Part shown: piece after piece, positions 56,501-64,000 of the stretch | Layout: the number at the start of each line of letters is the position of its first letter | How positions within the stretch are numbered: position 1 is the stretch's first letter | Origin: Eublepharis macularius | Taxonomy: Eukaryota > Chordata > Lepidosauria > Squamata > Eublepharidae | Direction: 5' to 3' | NCBI RefSeq assembly: GCF_028583425.1 | Contig: NC_072801.1 | Location: forward strand, 13,040,001-13,104,000 | DNA: 64,000 nt | Program-made: the position numbers and the translations under genes | The notes under the pieces: model-generated | Databases searched by the model: none | Told to the model about the DNA's origin: nothing | What the model saw: only the letters and a program-made list of their open reading frames with translations

Positions 56501-59040
56501 GAAATTCTGTTATTAGAAAGGCAATGGGGTCTGTTGGACCCCCTGTTGAATTGAATAGGAAGAAATGATACACTACATTCTCAAGTTATTGGTGATTTAA
56601 CTAACCTCCCTCGTGGTGAAGGGGCTTGTTTAACCATGTGTTACTTTAGGCGGATGCGGCAGATCAGGTAAGGGAATTGATCATTTTTGATGCATCATAT
56701 TCATATACTGCTTTCCCACACAACTGTTCTTAAATGTTAAAGCAATTTCAAAATTAGACGTGGAAAGAAAAGGCCCTCCATTGGTCAAGGCACGATGGAT
56801 GGTTGATTGGTTACAGTCTCTGATCCCAATAGGGTTGCCAGCTCCAAGTTGAGAAATTCCTGGAGATCTGGGGAGTGAAACCTGGAGAAACCTGGAGAAA
56901 GTGGGGTTTGGGGAGGGAAAGGACCTTGGCATGGCATAATTCCATAGAGTCCACCCCCCAAAGTAGCCATTTTCTCCAGGTGAACTGATCTTTGTGGCAC
57001 GGAGACCAGTTGTAATTCCAGGAGATCTCCAGCCACTACCTGGAGGCTGGCAACCCTAGATCCCAATTATATTTTCATGAATGGCAGCCAGAATCTGTGC
57101 CCAGTGAGGGGCAGTTCCTTGGATGGCCTTGCTGAGCTGTCAATGATTCAGTACTGCTTTTTAAAATTATTACTAATTGTATTAGGATTGCTGCTGGTAC
57201 ATCTAAATAAGGTGCCTTATTCTTCTGAGCGAGTGTGCCAATGTGGCTCTGGCCAAAGAGACACTCTTCAACAGGGCTTTTTTTCAGCGGGAACATGGTG
57301 GAACGGAGTTCCGGCACCTCTTGAAAATGGTCACATGGCCGGTGGCCCCACCCCCTGATCTCCAGACAGAGGGGAGTTTAGATTGCCCTCTGTGCCGCTC
57401 CAGCAGCACGGAGGGCACTCTAAACTCCCCTCTGTCTGGAGATCAGGGGGTGGGGCCACCGGCCATGTGACCATTTTCACCTAGGGCAATTTAAACTTTT
57501 TAAAACTCCCCCCTTGTTCCAGCTGACCCAAAGTGACATCATTGTGCGGTCCTGAGTTCCACCACTGAGTTCCACCACCTCTTTTCCCAGAAAAAAGCCC
57601 TGCTCTTCAACATTGTTCAACTGTGACATGCTCAATATGGCAAGAGATAGTTGGATAAAACCTTATATCCAGGACTCTAGCTGTGTAGGGGACAATTTGA
57701 GGTTTTTTTAGCAGGGGTGGATTTTAATATTACATTGGCAGTTGCCAATTTCCTTTCTCAGTTACGTATTAATCCATTTTCTCTTATTTTAATCCTAGTG
57801 TGACGCTGTTCAGAGCTGAATCGGCTGTATGAGCAGTATCATTAAAGTATGAAAGTACTAATTGTATCACCAGAAAGCTTTTGAGATGAAATAAGTAAGG
57901 AACAGTTGTCTATAGTACTCCCAAGGAATTCTGACTATTTTTAATATCTCTAGGTATCATTCTGGTAGAGTTCTATCCTATACTATAAACAATCACCCTT
58001 TGCAGACTTTTTAACATTTGCAGTCGCTGACCCATCCTCAGTCACATCTGACTGAACTGGGGGATGTTAAATAATCCCAATATCACACTGATAAAAAGTG
58101 GATTTTTACAAGTTTAGGGAAAGTTAACAATGCTCTTGCCTGGGAGTGAGCCCCACTGAATAAAGTAGGGCTTGCTTTTGAGAAGATCCACTTAAGATTG
58201 CTCACAAACTCTTGACTAATAAAAGGGCACCCAGTTTTTCCTCTCACGCCACAGTAGCATTTGTGCAGGTAGGTGGTATTCAACAGGTGCAGCATGTGCT
58301 GGCATGGAAATGGATACCTGGAAGGTGGGAGAGACTACAGGTGGCAAGTGGAGTACCATGACCATTTTTTAAAAGTGGAAATCTTAATTCTGGTTCACTA
58401 AGTATAAAGGTCAATGTTAAATTCCAGCAAAGTTTTTAAACACTTAATCTAATTTAATGGTCCATTGTGGCAGAAATTAGTCGGTTGGCTTGTCTGGTAG
58501 TCAGAAGCTTGTGTTTTTCATATATCATGATGGCCTTGTTATCGCCATGCACCTGCACAATCTGTTCCTATCCTGTTTGAAAACACACCTGGGTGCAGGT
58601 CAAAATGCCCTTTCCTTATACTCAAGATACCTTTGGGGTCTCTCAGTCTAGGGATACCTTGTGGTTGAGAAGTTTCTACAGTCTTTAGAGAACCAGCAGA
58701 ATTACAATCTATTTTCCCCCTTTCACATATCAGAAAACAGCATGGCCATTTTCACACTGCTTACCGGCCACGGAACATCGCGCCGAGCTCCCAGAACGAT
58801 AGTGTCTTCCTGGTGCGATTTCGCGCAAGAACTCCCATTCTTGTGCGAAATCGTGCCAGGAAGACGCTGTTGTTCCAGGAACTCGGCACAATGTTCCGTG
58901 GCCGGTAAGCAGTGTGAAAACGGCCCATTACAGCAAAAAAAAAAACCCAAACAGCAAAATAATACATACAGCATTAGAAGGCCCAGGAGAACGACAAGAA
59001 GTAACCATGTCTCGGTGGAAAATCCTGGGAGAAGATCCAT
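41415..59040 (-). CDS. CYP3A: Cytochrome P450 family 3A, complete 13-exon gene (copy B)
   Basis: Exons on the minus strand: 58970-59040, 54127-54220, 53957-54009, 53045-53144, 52635-52748, 50319-50407, 49040-49188, 47820-47947, 46673-46760, 45606-45766, 43825-44051, 42675-42837, 41415-41501. All introns are GT/AG. Lengths sum to 1524 nt, i.e. 507 residues plus stop; twelve of thirteen exon lengths or phases match human CYP3A4, and exon 9 is 88 rather than 67 nt. Visible parts: N-terminal membrane anchor (residues 11-24), proline-rich hinge GIPGP, C-helix W126xxxR130, I-helix AGYEPSS (312-318), K-helix E369xxR372, PERF (423-426), heme loop [10 protein letters not shown] with Cys449. Family role: ER-bound monooxygenase of drugs, steroids and bile acids using POR electrons. 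Oddity: Pro316 replaces the usual catalytic Thr, so turnover may be altered. Exact orthology within CYP3A cannot be set from the sequence alone. Confidence 0.95.
41642..41823. mobile_element. Harbinger-like foldback MITE
   Basis: GGCCATTTTCACACGTCTTT to AAGATATGTGAAAACAGAC; centre around ATTCCATTTTTGTGGTGGG. Intron 12 of copy B. Confidence 0.7.
41859..42172. mobile_element. Tandem half and full copies of the GGCCAAGC foldback MITE
   Basis: 41859-41957 is one arm; 41958-42172 is a complete palindrome with centre GATCACTACGTGATC. Located in the copy B 3' region, between exons 13 and 12. Confidence 0.8.
42293..42470 (-). repeat. tRNA-derived SINE of the second type, reverse
   Basis: GAAGCTGCCTTATATGGAGT to CTGCATTCAAGACCATTGAA, the reverse complement of the family end and head. 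Copy B intron 12. Confidence 0.62.
42675..42837 (-). CDS. CYP3A: CYP3A copy B exon 12 (heme-binding loop)
   Basis: 163 nt. Contains [14 protein letters not shown], matching FxxGxRxCxG; Cys449 is the heme ligand. Donor CCG|GTGAGT. Confidence 0.97.
43010..43210 (+). repeat. 5S-rRNA-derived SINE in copy B intron 11
   Basis: GACCTGGATGGCTCAGGCTA and CAGATCTCAGAAACTAAGTG, GGCCCTGGTTAGTACGTCGA. Confidence 0.75.
43358..43785. mobile_element. TIR MITE (GAAGAACACATG arm)
   Basis: Ends TCTCTACACGAGACATCTG and the mirrored GGCGTCTCATGTAGAAAGA, arms about 80 bp including AGTTTAAAAAGACAG. Intron 11 of copy B. Confidence 0.75.
43825..44051 (-). CDS. CYP3A: CYP3A copy B exon 11 (K-helix)
   Basis: 227 nt. 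Contains the K-helix NESQRLYP (E369xxR372) and [17 protein letters not shown] of the meander. Confidence 0.96.
44150..44700 (+). mobile_element. LINE 3' end, family unsure
   Basis: Frame pieces [20 protein letters not shown] resemble a LINE ORF2 tail (GPTLWNSLP). Then CCTGAGCCCACTTGTGGGGA, GGGCTAAAAGTCGAATTC and an A/T-rich (AATAAA)n tail. In intron 10 of CYP3A copy B. Confidence 0.5.
45164..45427. mobile_element. Harbinger-like foldback MITE
   Basis: GGCCATTTCCGCACGCCCTT to GAGTGTATAGAAACAGCC, duplication TGT. Intron 10 of copy B. Confidence 0.78.
45606..45766 (-). CDS. CYP3A: CYP3A copy B exon 10 (I-helix)
   Basis: 161 nt. Encodes [20 protein letters not shown], then [20 protein letters not shown]. 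The AGxET motif reads AGYEP: GAG CCA, Glu315-Pro316. Confidence 0.95.
46673..46760 (-). CDS. CYP3A: CYP3A copy B exon 9
   Basis: 88 nt, seven codons longer than the 67-nt mammalian exon. Encodes [20 protein letters not shown], then SNGVDHSFK. Pseudogene A has the same 88-nt length, so the extension predates the duplication. Confidence 0.93.
46820..47070 (+). repeat. tRNA-derived SINE in copy B intron 8
   Basis: AGCCAGTTTGGTGCAGTGGT to (GTT)n. The related intron fragment at 39.4 kb lacks it, so it came after that duplication. Confidence 0.85.
47820..47947 (-). CDS. CYP3A: CYP3A copy B exon 8
   Basis: 128 nt. Encodes [20 protein letters not shown], then [20 protein letters not shown]. Confidence 0.95.
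48551..48816 (-). repeat. Hairpin SINE-like repeat with 10-bp target duplication
   Basis: CCAGTCTAAG at 48541-48550 and CCAGTCTAAAG at 48817-48827. Complete 3' end (ATCCAGAGGAGTTAGCCGTG on the plus strand) and truncated 5' end; arm partly tandem. Intron 7 of copy B. Confidence 0.8.
49040..49188 (-). CDS. CYP3A: CYP3A copy B exon 7
   Basis: 149 nt, as in human. Contains the highly conserved [20 protein letters not shown]; acceptor CCCCAG, donor GTAAGT. Confidence 0.96.
49544..49732. mobile_element. Harbinger-like foldback MITE
   Basis: GGCCATTTCCGCACGGCTTA to CGTGTGGAAAAGGCC, duplication ATG. Interior repeats CGAGAAGACGCTGTTAT. Confidence 0.8.
50036..50156. mobile_element. Harbinger-like foldback MITE, shortened
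   Basis: GGACCATTTTCACACTGCTT to CAGTGTGAAAACAGCC; right arm shortened. Intron 6 of copy B. Confidence 0.75.
50319..50407 (-). CDS. CYP3A: CYP3A copy B exon 6
   Basis: 89 nt. Encodes [19 protein letters not shown], then [10 protein letters not shown]; donor GA|GTAAGT. Confidence 0.95.
50883..51098 (+). repeat. 5S-rRNA-derived SINE in copy B intron 5
   Basis: CAGATCTCAGAAGCTAAGCA, GGGTCAGCCTTGGTTAGTAA, then the AACCACCTCTTTTAGTCTCT tail. Confidence 0.82.
51316..51498. repeat. Hairpin SINE-like repeat, GGTAGGGTATGAGC subtype
   Basis: Arms AGCAAGAGTCCAGTAGCACC and GGTGCTACTGGACTCTTGCT around GGTAGGGTATGAGCTTTAG. Intron 5 of copy B. Confidence 0.75.
51912..51985. repeat. Short palindromic repeat (GTGCAATCCTGAGCAGAGTG)
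   Basis: Diverged copy of the 22503 hairpin: left arm AGTGACTCCAGTCTAAGGCC, right arm TAGACTAGAGTAACACTG. Confidence 0.55.
52139..52332 (+). mobile_element. A-to-G hypermutated copy of the hairpin SINE-like family
   Basis: Insertion of 194 bp between CCTTTACAGA at 52129-52138 and 52333-52342. Against other copies it is 5'-truncated, lacks about 23 bp of the left arm, and carries about 30 A-to-G and one C-to-T change in both arms (e.g. GCAAAATCAAAAAGAG to GCGGGGTCAGGGGGAG), while the 40-base tail GATTTTGCTACTACAGACT onward is unchanged. Confidence 0.85.
52343..52600 (+). mobile_element. Hairpin SINE-like family, unmutated neighbour
   Basis: Ends in the standard arm GCATCTGACAAAGAGAACTG … GGCTAACTCCTCTGGATC. 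Upstream part holds a 24-bp tandem duplication, CAGAAGGAGCTGTTTGCATC. A convenient reference for the A-to-G copy 200 bp away. Confidence 0.7.
52635..52748 (-). CDS. CYP3A: CYP3A copy B exon 5 (C-helix)
   Basis: 114 nt, 38 codons. Contains [20 protein letters not shown]126 and R130 form the WxxxR pair that binds heme propionates. Confidence 0.95.
53045..53144 (-). CDS. CYP3A: CYP3A copy B exon 4
   Basis: 100 nt. Encodes [19 protein letters not shown], then [14 protein letters not shown]; start of the B-helix/SRS1 region. Confidence 0.95.
53957..54009 (-). CDS. CYP3A: CYP3A copy B exon 3
   Basis: 53 nt as in mammalian CYP3A. Encodes [18 protein letters not shown] with donor GG|GTAAGT. Confidence 0.95.
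54127..54220 (-). CDS. CYP3A: CYP3A copy B exon 2
   Basis: 94 nt, donor CAC|GTGAGT. Encodes [20 protein letters not shown], then [11 protein letters not shown], the proline-rich hinge after the anchor. Confidence 0.95.
54414..54662 (+). repeat. tRNA-derived SINE in copy B intron 1
   Basis: TCCAGTTTGGTGTATTGGTT to GGTATATAAATTGAATGTTG(TTG)n. Confidence 0.83.
56831..57058. mobile_element. hAT-like MITE (AGGGTTGCCAG ends)
   Basis: Ends AGGGTTGCCAGCTCC and GAGGCTGGCAACCCTA, flanked by GATCCCAAT on both sides (56822-56830, 57059-57067). Intron 1 of copy B. Confidence 0.85.
57272..57602. mobile_element. hAT MITE with perfect 8-bp duplication
   Basis: CTCTTCAA at 57264-57271 and 57603-57610; 331 bp. 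In intron 1 of copy B; the clean duplication suggests a young insertion. Confidence 0.9.
58744..58925. mobile_element. Harbinger-like foldback MITE next to exon 1
   Basis: GGCCATTTTCACACTGCTTA to AGCAGTGTGAAAACGGCC, duplication CAT. Its edge is about 44 bases from the exon 1 donor of copy B. Confidence 0.82.
58970..59040 (-). CDS. CYP3A: CYP3A copy B exon 1 (start codon, membrane anchor)
   Basis: ATG at 59038-59040. Encodes [19 protein letters not shown] and on to LM, a typical CYP3A signal-anchor. The coding part is 71 nt, equal to human exon 1, if the donor is GTATGT right after 58970. A later in-frame GT would spoil the phase with exon 2, which starts with one base. Confidence 0.92.
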
Positions 59041-59187
59041 CTTGACTCCTGGTTAGCTGATCTTTCTTTGACTTACTTGCACCTTTCTGTGCTTTTCGAT
59101 CAAGGTTTGGAGCTAAAGGTAACAGTTTCGCAATGTCTTATGATGATGCACTCTGCTCTTGTTAGACGAAACCAGGTTGAGTTTAGG

Positions 59188-59227
59188 CTTTTTATGAGAG
59201 AGGGGTGGAGTCAGATAGTTACGTAAC
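59188..59227 (-). promoter_or_regulatory. Putative core promoter of CYP3A copy B
   Basis: Reading the minus strand towards the ATG: the perfect palindrome GTTACGTAAC (59218-59227) fits PAR-bZIP D-box and C/EBP sites, CCACCCC (about 59203-59209) resembles a KLF box, and CATAAAAAG (59188-59196) is TATA-like. A start site about 30 nt below would give a 5' UTR near 120 nt. Liver C/EBP and DBP control of CYP3A genes is known; its use here is inferred. Confidence 0.5.
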
Positions 59228-59559
59228 TCAACCCAGCTTAGAAAGGTTGGGTTCTTTAATTTTGCCTACTCATGGAAAGTAACCTCTCGAGCTCTGTAAC
59301 GGCTAGAGAATGTACAAGCACGTGTTTGTTTCCCATAACAAACACATACCCACTTGCACGCTGCTGTGCAACACAGCGCTCGGGGTGGTGGTGGTTACTA
59401 TTTAACTGGCAGGGAACCCTTTTTTGGCATCGGTTGTGAGGAACCCCCTGTGCATGGTGGGAAAACTCTAGGGAGGCTTTTGGGGCACACACTCAGAGAA
59501 ATTTCTATAAGATTCTGGACAGCCATGTTGGCAACCCACATGAAGGGATCATAAGAGCA

Positions 59560-60190
59560 CATTTGGTGTAGTGGTAACAGGGTTAGATTAGGACAAGGGG
59601 AGACCTAGATTCGAATCTCTGCTCTACCATGATGCTCACTGAGTGGAGCCAGGATGTACTTTTCAGGTGTGTGTGAGCCTGATTGGATAAGCCTCCCCAT
59701 CCCAGAGACTGTTTTCCTCACCTGAAATGCCCAGGGCAGATGCTGTTTTCTCCATTGATTGTACCCCATCATTACGCATCAGTTTTCCCAATGAAGCAAA
59801 TCGCAGCTCCCCCAAACTGCTTTAAGCTGGGGAAACAGCACAGAGATGTTTACATATACTAGCAAAGGAATGTTTTGGTTGCTCCCTCCCCCTTCCCCCC
59901 CCAATTGCCTCTTCTCTCCCTCCTATATTTGACCAGTCTCTGTATCATGCATCTGACGAAGAGAACTTGATTCTCGAAAGCTTATGCTACATTGGTTAGT
60001 CTTAAAGGTGCTACTGGACTCCTTTTGATTTTGCTACCACAGACTAACACGGCTAACTCCTCTGCAGCACAGAGAGGAGCACTTAAGCCTTCCTGTGGTA
60101 GACATGCGGGGGACACCAGGATTTTGTAACGTGTGAATTGACCGTCAGCCTAATCTACTTTACAGGGTTGTTGTGAGGATAAAGAACAGG
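59560..60190 (+). repeat. tRNA/MIR-like SINE split by a hairpin repeat
   Basis: Head TTTGGTGTAGTGGTAACAGG with GATTCGAATCTC box B at 59570-59640; tail TTTACAGGGTTGTTGTGAGG at 60160; the hairpin repeat lies between. Confidence 0.45.
59935..60063 (+). repeat. Hairpin SINE-like repeat, 3' half
   Basis: GCATCTGACGAAGAGAACTT to CGGCTAACTCCTCTGCAGC; lies inside an older tRNA-SINE/MIR-like repeat upstream of copy B. Confidence 0.75.
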
Positions 60191-60913
60191 AGGAGAGAGC
60201 CATGTGCTGCTCTGAGCCCCTCAGAAAAAGGAGGGCAGAAGGACCATCCAAGACACCTCCAGGAGCCCCATTTGGTGTCTACGTGGAGCCCCAAGAGAGT
60301 CTGTCACTCTGGGATACAGCCCTGCCCTGTTGTCCTCCTGGGATTCGAACTCCAAACCCTCTACTCCAGAATATGAGCTCCCTACCCAACTTGACCATTC
60401 AAATCCCACAAAGCCGAGAAGCACCCTGATCCCACTGAAGCACTTGTCACTAGGCACGGTGTCTTAAAAAGCTGGTTGCCTCTTCCAGAGAGGCAGAGCA
60501 TACATGCCTATCTCCATGGATCTACTTCAGGCTGGAACAGCGCCTTGCCCTTTGAATCCAGCCTCCGTGGCCTCAAAATGTGATATTGATGGGGCTGGGA
60601 GGATGAGGGTGATGGATTGCATGCCAGCCTCTGCAGAGTAGTGTAACTGATAGGACGTGACCTTATCCCAGCAGGATCTCTTTGTGCTCTTCCGCCTCCT
60701 CTCAGCCTTTGCTGTGACCTTACAGTACCAATCAATCGAGGCATGAGCTTAGAATAACAATCGTCTCCTATTGAGCTCCCACGGTCTCACAGGCTGATGG
60801 CAAAGGTGACCATACGGCTGCGGCCCAGTGAGGGCAACTGAAACTCCCAAAGGGGGGGAAACCCTGCAGTGTAGCGGGTGGAGCGCCAGATTAGAAACCT
60901 GGAGAACTGTATT

Positions 60914-61240
60914 CAGGGCTTTTTTTCCGTGGGAACACAGTGGAACAGAGTTCTGGCACCTCTTGAAAATGGTCACATGGCCGGTGGCCCCGCCCCCTGA
61001 CCTCCAGACAGAGGGGAGTTGAGATTGCCCTCCGCACCGCTCGGCGGCGCAGAGGGCAATCTAAACTCCCCTCTGTCTGGAGGTCAGGGGGCGGGGCCAC
61101 CGGCCATGTGACCATTTTCACCGAGGGCAATTTAAACTTTAACCCCCCCCCCGTTCCAGCTGACCCAAAGTGACGTCATTGTGCGGTCTTGAGTCCCACC
61201 ACTGAGTTCCACCACCTCTTTCCCCAGAAAAAAAGCCCTG
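60914..61240. mobile_element. hAT MITE upstream of copy B
   Basis: Target duplication ACTGTATT / GCTGTATT; 327 bp. Confidence 0.87.
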
Positions 61241-61249
61241 GCTGTATTC

Positions 61250-62640
61250 AAAGCCCACCATGAAGCTCCCAGTTGAGTTAGTAACATTCTGTCAGGCTAA
61301 GCTGCCTCCCAGAATTACTGGGAGAATAAAATGGAAGAGGGAGAATCATGTATGCTGCTCTAAACTCCTTGAAGGAAGGATAGATTACAAATGTGCTGGA
61401 TAAGCAATACTTTGTAGGAAAGAGCTCCGTGCAATCTACCTCTTATTATTTATTGCAGTTAGAGCCTGCCTTTCTTCTAACATGGAGATCAAGGGGGCTG
61501 GCATAGATGCCCAAGAAATCTCCCTGCCGAGTCCTGAGCACTCATCAGGCTCAGTCCCGCTTATCCTCAGCAAGATGGTTGCTCTCAAGTTCTTTCTGGT
61601 CATACCCCGGCAGTCAGATCCATGGGCCCATTTAAGGCAGTTGTTTTAGTGGCTTGACTTCATGTTGCCCTGTTTATGGGTCCACCCTTGGTCCCACCAA
61701 ACCAGTTGGGGGAACTGCCTCTTCTGAGGGTCCTTGAGTTCTTTCCAAGGCTAACCAGAACATATGTGGAAGTTGCATCAACTAGCCTTAGAGAAACTCT
61801 TCTGCAACCTTTTCTAGATTTTTTTGGTAATGCAATTGTGATCTCATGGTCATACCCCACACACACTTTCACCTGCCTCTCACATTACATAGTTGTTGCA
61901 ATTCCTTTCAAGGAAATGTACTGGTTGCAAAATCACAGATCTACAAGCACGGAAGTCCTAAAAAAACAACAGTGATAGCATAGGAAGAGAAGGTTGACAC
62001 AGCAGTGAACTGTGTCATTCCCTTTATCCTCCTTTCCTATTTATGGAGTTGGGCAGACATTTGGACATTTACGAAAATTCAGAGACTGATTGGAACGTCC
62101 CTCAATATAAATGATATGGGGTGGTTTGAGGTGGCTTGTCACCCACTCATAGCAGCAATGTCATAGGAGAAGTTTAAGGGGTGCCAGACACCTTTGATGG
62201 AGGGAAGCAAGCTGAGCTCTTGTGGCACATCAGTACCTTCCTTGTTGTGTCTCCCCCAAACAGTTGCTTAGTGTGTCTTGGCTGATGAGCCAGCCCTATA
62301 AGTGATCACCCAACACAAAAGGACCAGGTTGTTAATGAGCTTTGGGCTGCGTCTTTCATCATCATATCGGAGTTGCTTCATTCCATCATTTTCAGATCGC
62401 TTCCTTAGCTCATTGTTGCGTGCTACAGCCAGCTTCCTGTTGGCACCCCAGGATGCCCCACTCACACACCCAGCACCCAAGAGGGATGCTCAGAGAGACT
62501 CTGAACCTGCCAAATGGTTGTCCTTCAAGGTGGTTTCCTTTGATACTCCCTTAACAAAGGAACCTTTTCCCCCTCAACCAAAATCCTACCATCCAAATAA
62601 GCTCTTCCCCTCTCGTCTCAACTCAGTTAAAATTAAGTAC
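61250..62640. other. Upstream flank of copy B, no gene seen
   Basis: Open frames here lack family similarity or splice context. Confidence 0.4.
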
Positions 62641-62641
62641 T

Positions 62642-62945
62642 CAGGGCTTTTTTTCAGTTGGAATGCAGTGGAACAGAGTTCCGGCACCTCTTGAAAATGG
62701 TCACATGGCTGGTGGCCCCGCCCCCTGATCTCCAGAGGGAGTTTAGATTGCCCTCTGCACCATGCGGCACGGAGGGCGATCTAAACTCCCCTCTGTCTGG
62801 AGATCAGGGCGGGGCCACCAGCCATGTGGCCATTTTCACTGAGGCCAATTTAAACGTTAAAAAACTCCCCCCAAAGTAATGTCATTGTGCGGTCCTGAGT
62901 TCCACCACTGAGTTCCACCACCCCTTTTCCCAGAAAAAAAGCCTT
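62642..62945. mobile_element. hAT MITE, decayed ends
   Basis: CAGGGCTTTTTTTCAG to AAAAAAAGCCTTG; flanks AAGTACT and GAGTACA are only approximate duplicates. Confidence 0.8.
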
Positions 62946-62946
62946 G

Positions 62947-64000
62947 AGTACATTTTTAAAATGTCTATTTTGTTATCATTTTAACATGAAAAGAATTGCC
63001 GGGTACACAAGTCATACCTTTTAATAGAGACACATTATAACAAATGAAAAGTGTTTTGATATGTTAATGTGAGACTGAATTCTGTTTGTTCGACTGTTGA
63101 ATGGAGGGGAACCTGGGTTACTGGGTTTTCTGTTATTGAGGCTGCATTTACTTTGCTACAAGAAACCGCCTGCTAAGTACATATGTATTTAACTGCTTGC
63201 AAATAAGACCTTCTCATTTTTAATCTATGCATAGTACCAATGCCCTATTCCCTGACCAACGAGACTCCTACTGAACCATCTTTGGAGATATAATTTACTT
63301 ATTTTATAAATGTTGGTTCCAACTTTTCATCCACTGAGGAAGGCATAGCTTTACCCTGCCTGCATTTTATCTTGACAATAACAACAGCCCTATGAGGTAG
63401 GTTAGACTGATGTGTGACTGGCCCAAGGTCACCCGGAGAACTTCCATGGCAGAAGGGGGAGGGTTGCATCTGGGCTTCCCCAATCCTAGCCCAGCAGTTT
63501 TAATCACACACTTTGAAGAATATCTTGGCAATCATAAGGACTTGAAACTTGCTTTTAAAAATGATTTTCAAGAAGACTGAATGCCCTACTCACAATTTGA
63601 AAGGCTTTCTCCCTTGTAATTGTGCTGAGTTTCAGCACACACACACACCCAACTTTTATCATGATGCGATGATGAGAATTTGGAAAAACTAGATAATAAT
63701 AGGTAGGAATTGTACCCTGGCAATATTTCCCGATAAGCATTATATTTCTTCAGGAGTTTAATAATTCTCAGCGAGAGCAATTAATTTAACTGGGTTCCAA
63801 TGCCCAAGTACAAGGGCTTTGCCACTGCCGCTGATCAGATGTCCTTGTGGCAAATAAAGTCATAACCCTGAAACTTGAAAGCTCCTTTCATCTTGTTTTA
63901 AAGTATATAAAGTGCATTCTCTGGTCTGATTCCTTTTGTCTCTTTGCAGCATCTCTGGATAATTCTAAACCCTACAGCAGTACATTTTTGCTGACTGATA
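62947..64000. other. Right end of the window, no gene seen
   Basis: Only a MIR-like piece near 63370-63500 and a (CA)n run at 63637 are recognisable. Confidence 0.4.

Noticed and set aside
59041-59230. PXR/VDR response element (direct or everted hexamers) in the copy B promoter
   Set aside because: Only weak half-sites such as AAGTCA and AGATCA lie in the likely 5' UTR; spacing and sequence are not convincing.

Overview
The window is vertebrate genomic DNA: exon–intron genes with GT/AG splice sites, and very dense short mobile elements. The mix of a tRNA-derived SINE resembling Sauria SINE, a 5S-rRNA-derived SINE, CR1 and L1 LINEs, Penelope-like pieces and many hAT- and Harbinger-like MITEs points to a squamate reptile. 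A gecko-like lizard is plausible but not provable from sequence alone.

The only clear protein-coding genes belong to cytochrome P450 family 3A, both on the minus strand. Copy B (41415-59040) is complete: 13 exons with consensus splice sites add up to a 507-residue ORF with every P450 signature except one. The I-helix Thr that normally follows the acidic residue is Pro (AGYEPSS). Its promoter (59041-59230) has a TATA-like box and a palindromic D-box/C/EBP-type site, and a polyadenylation signal lies just after the stop. Copy A (219-15964, running off the left edge) is a decayed paralogue. Exons 2-10 and 12 are recognisable, but it has a stop in exon 2, exon 3 and exon 8 split by insertions, a one-base deletion in exon 4, loss of the C-helix Trp in exon 5, and no exon 11. 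A third CYP3A trace is a piece of intron 8 at about 39.4 kb.

Layout: 1-16 kb is pseudogene A with repeats in its introns, including three solo LTRs with 5-bp target duplications. 16-41 kb is gene-poor: a four-deep stack of L1s and MITEs (17.2-20.6 kb), an L1 end and LTR-like sequence (23-24.6 kb), a Penelope RT fragment (26.7 kb), a CR1 fragment (30.1-30.9 kb), hAT MITEs that have exchanged sequence (28.9 and 31.0 kb), a Penelope piece with a hammerhead-like fold (36.3 kb) and an inverted LTR-like pair (35.8 and 38.1 kb). 41-59 kb is CYP3A copy B. 59-64 kb is its upstream flank, holding only repeats.

The most unusual items are: a hairpin-forming SINE-like copy at 52139-52332 carrying about 30 A-to-G changes and one C-to-T, inside a 10-bp target duplication, as expected from reverse transcription of an ADAR-edited RNA; the hammerhead-like cores in that hairpin family and in the Penelope piece; the Pro in the catalytic I-helix of an otherwise intact P450; and a P450 exon broken by a MITE that was itself broken by a solo LTR.
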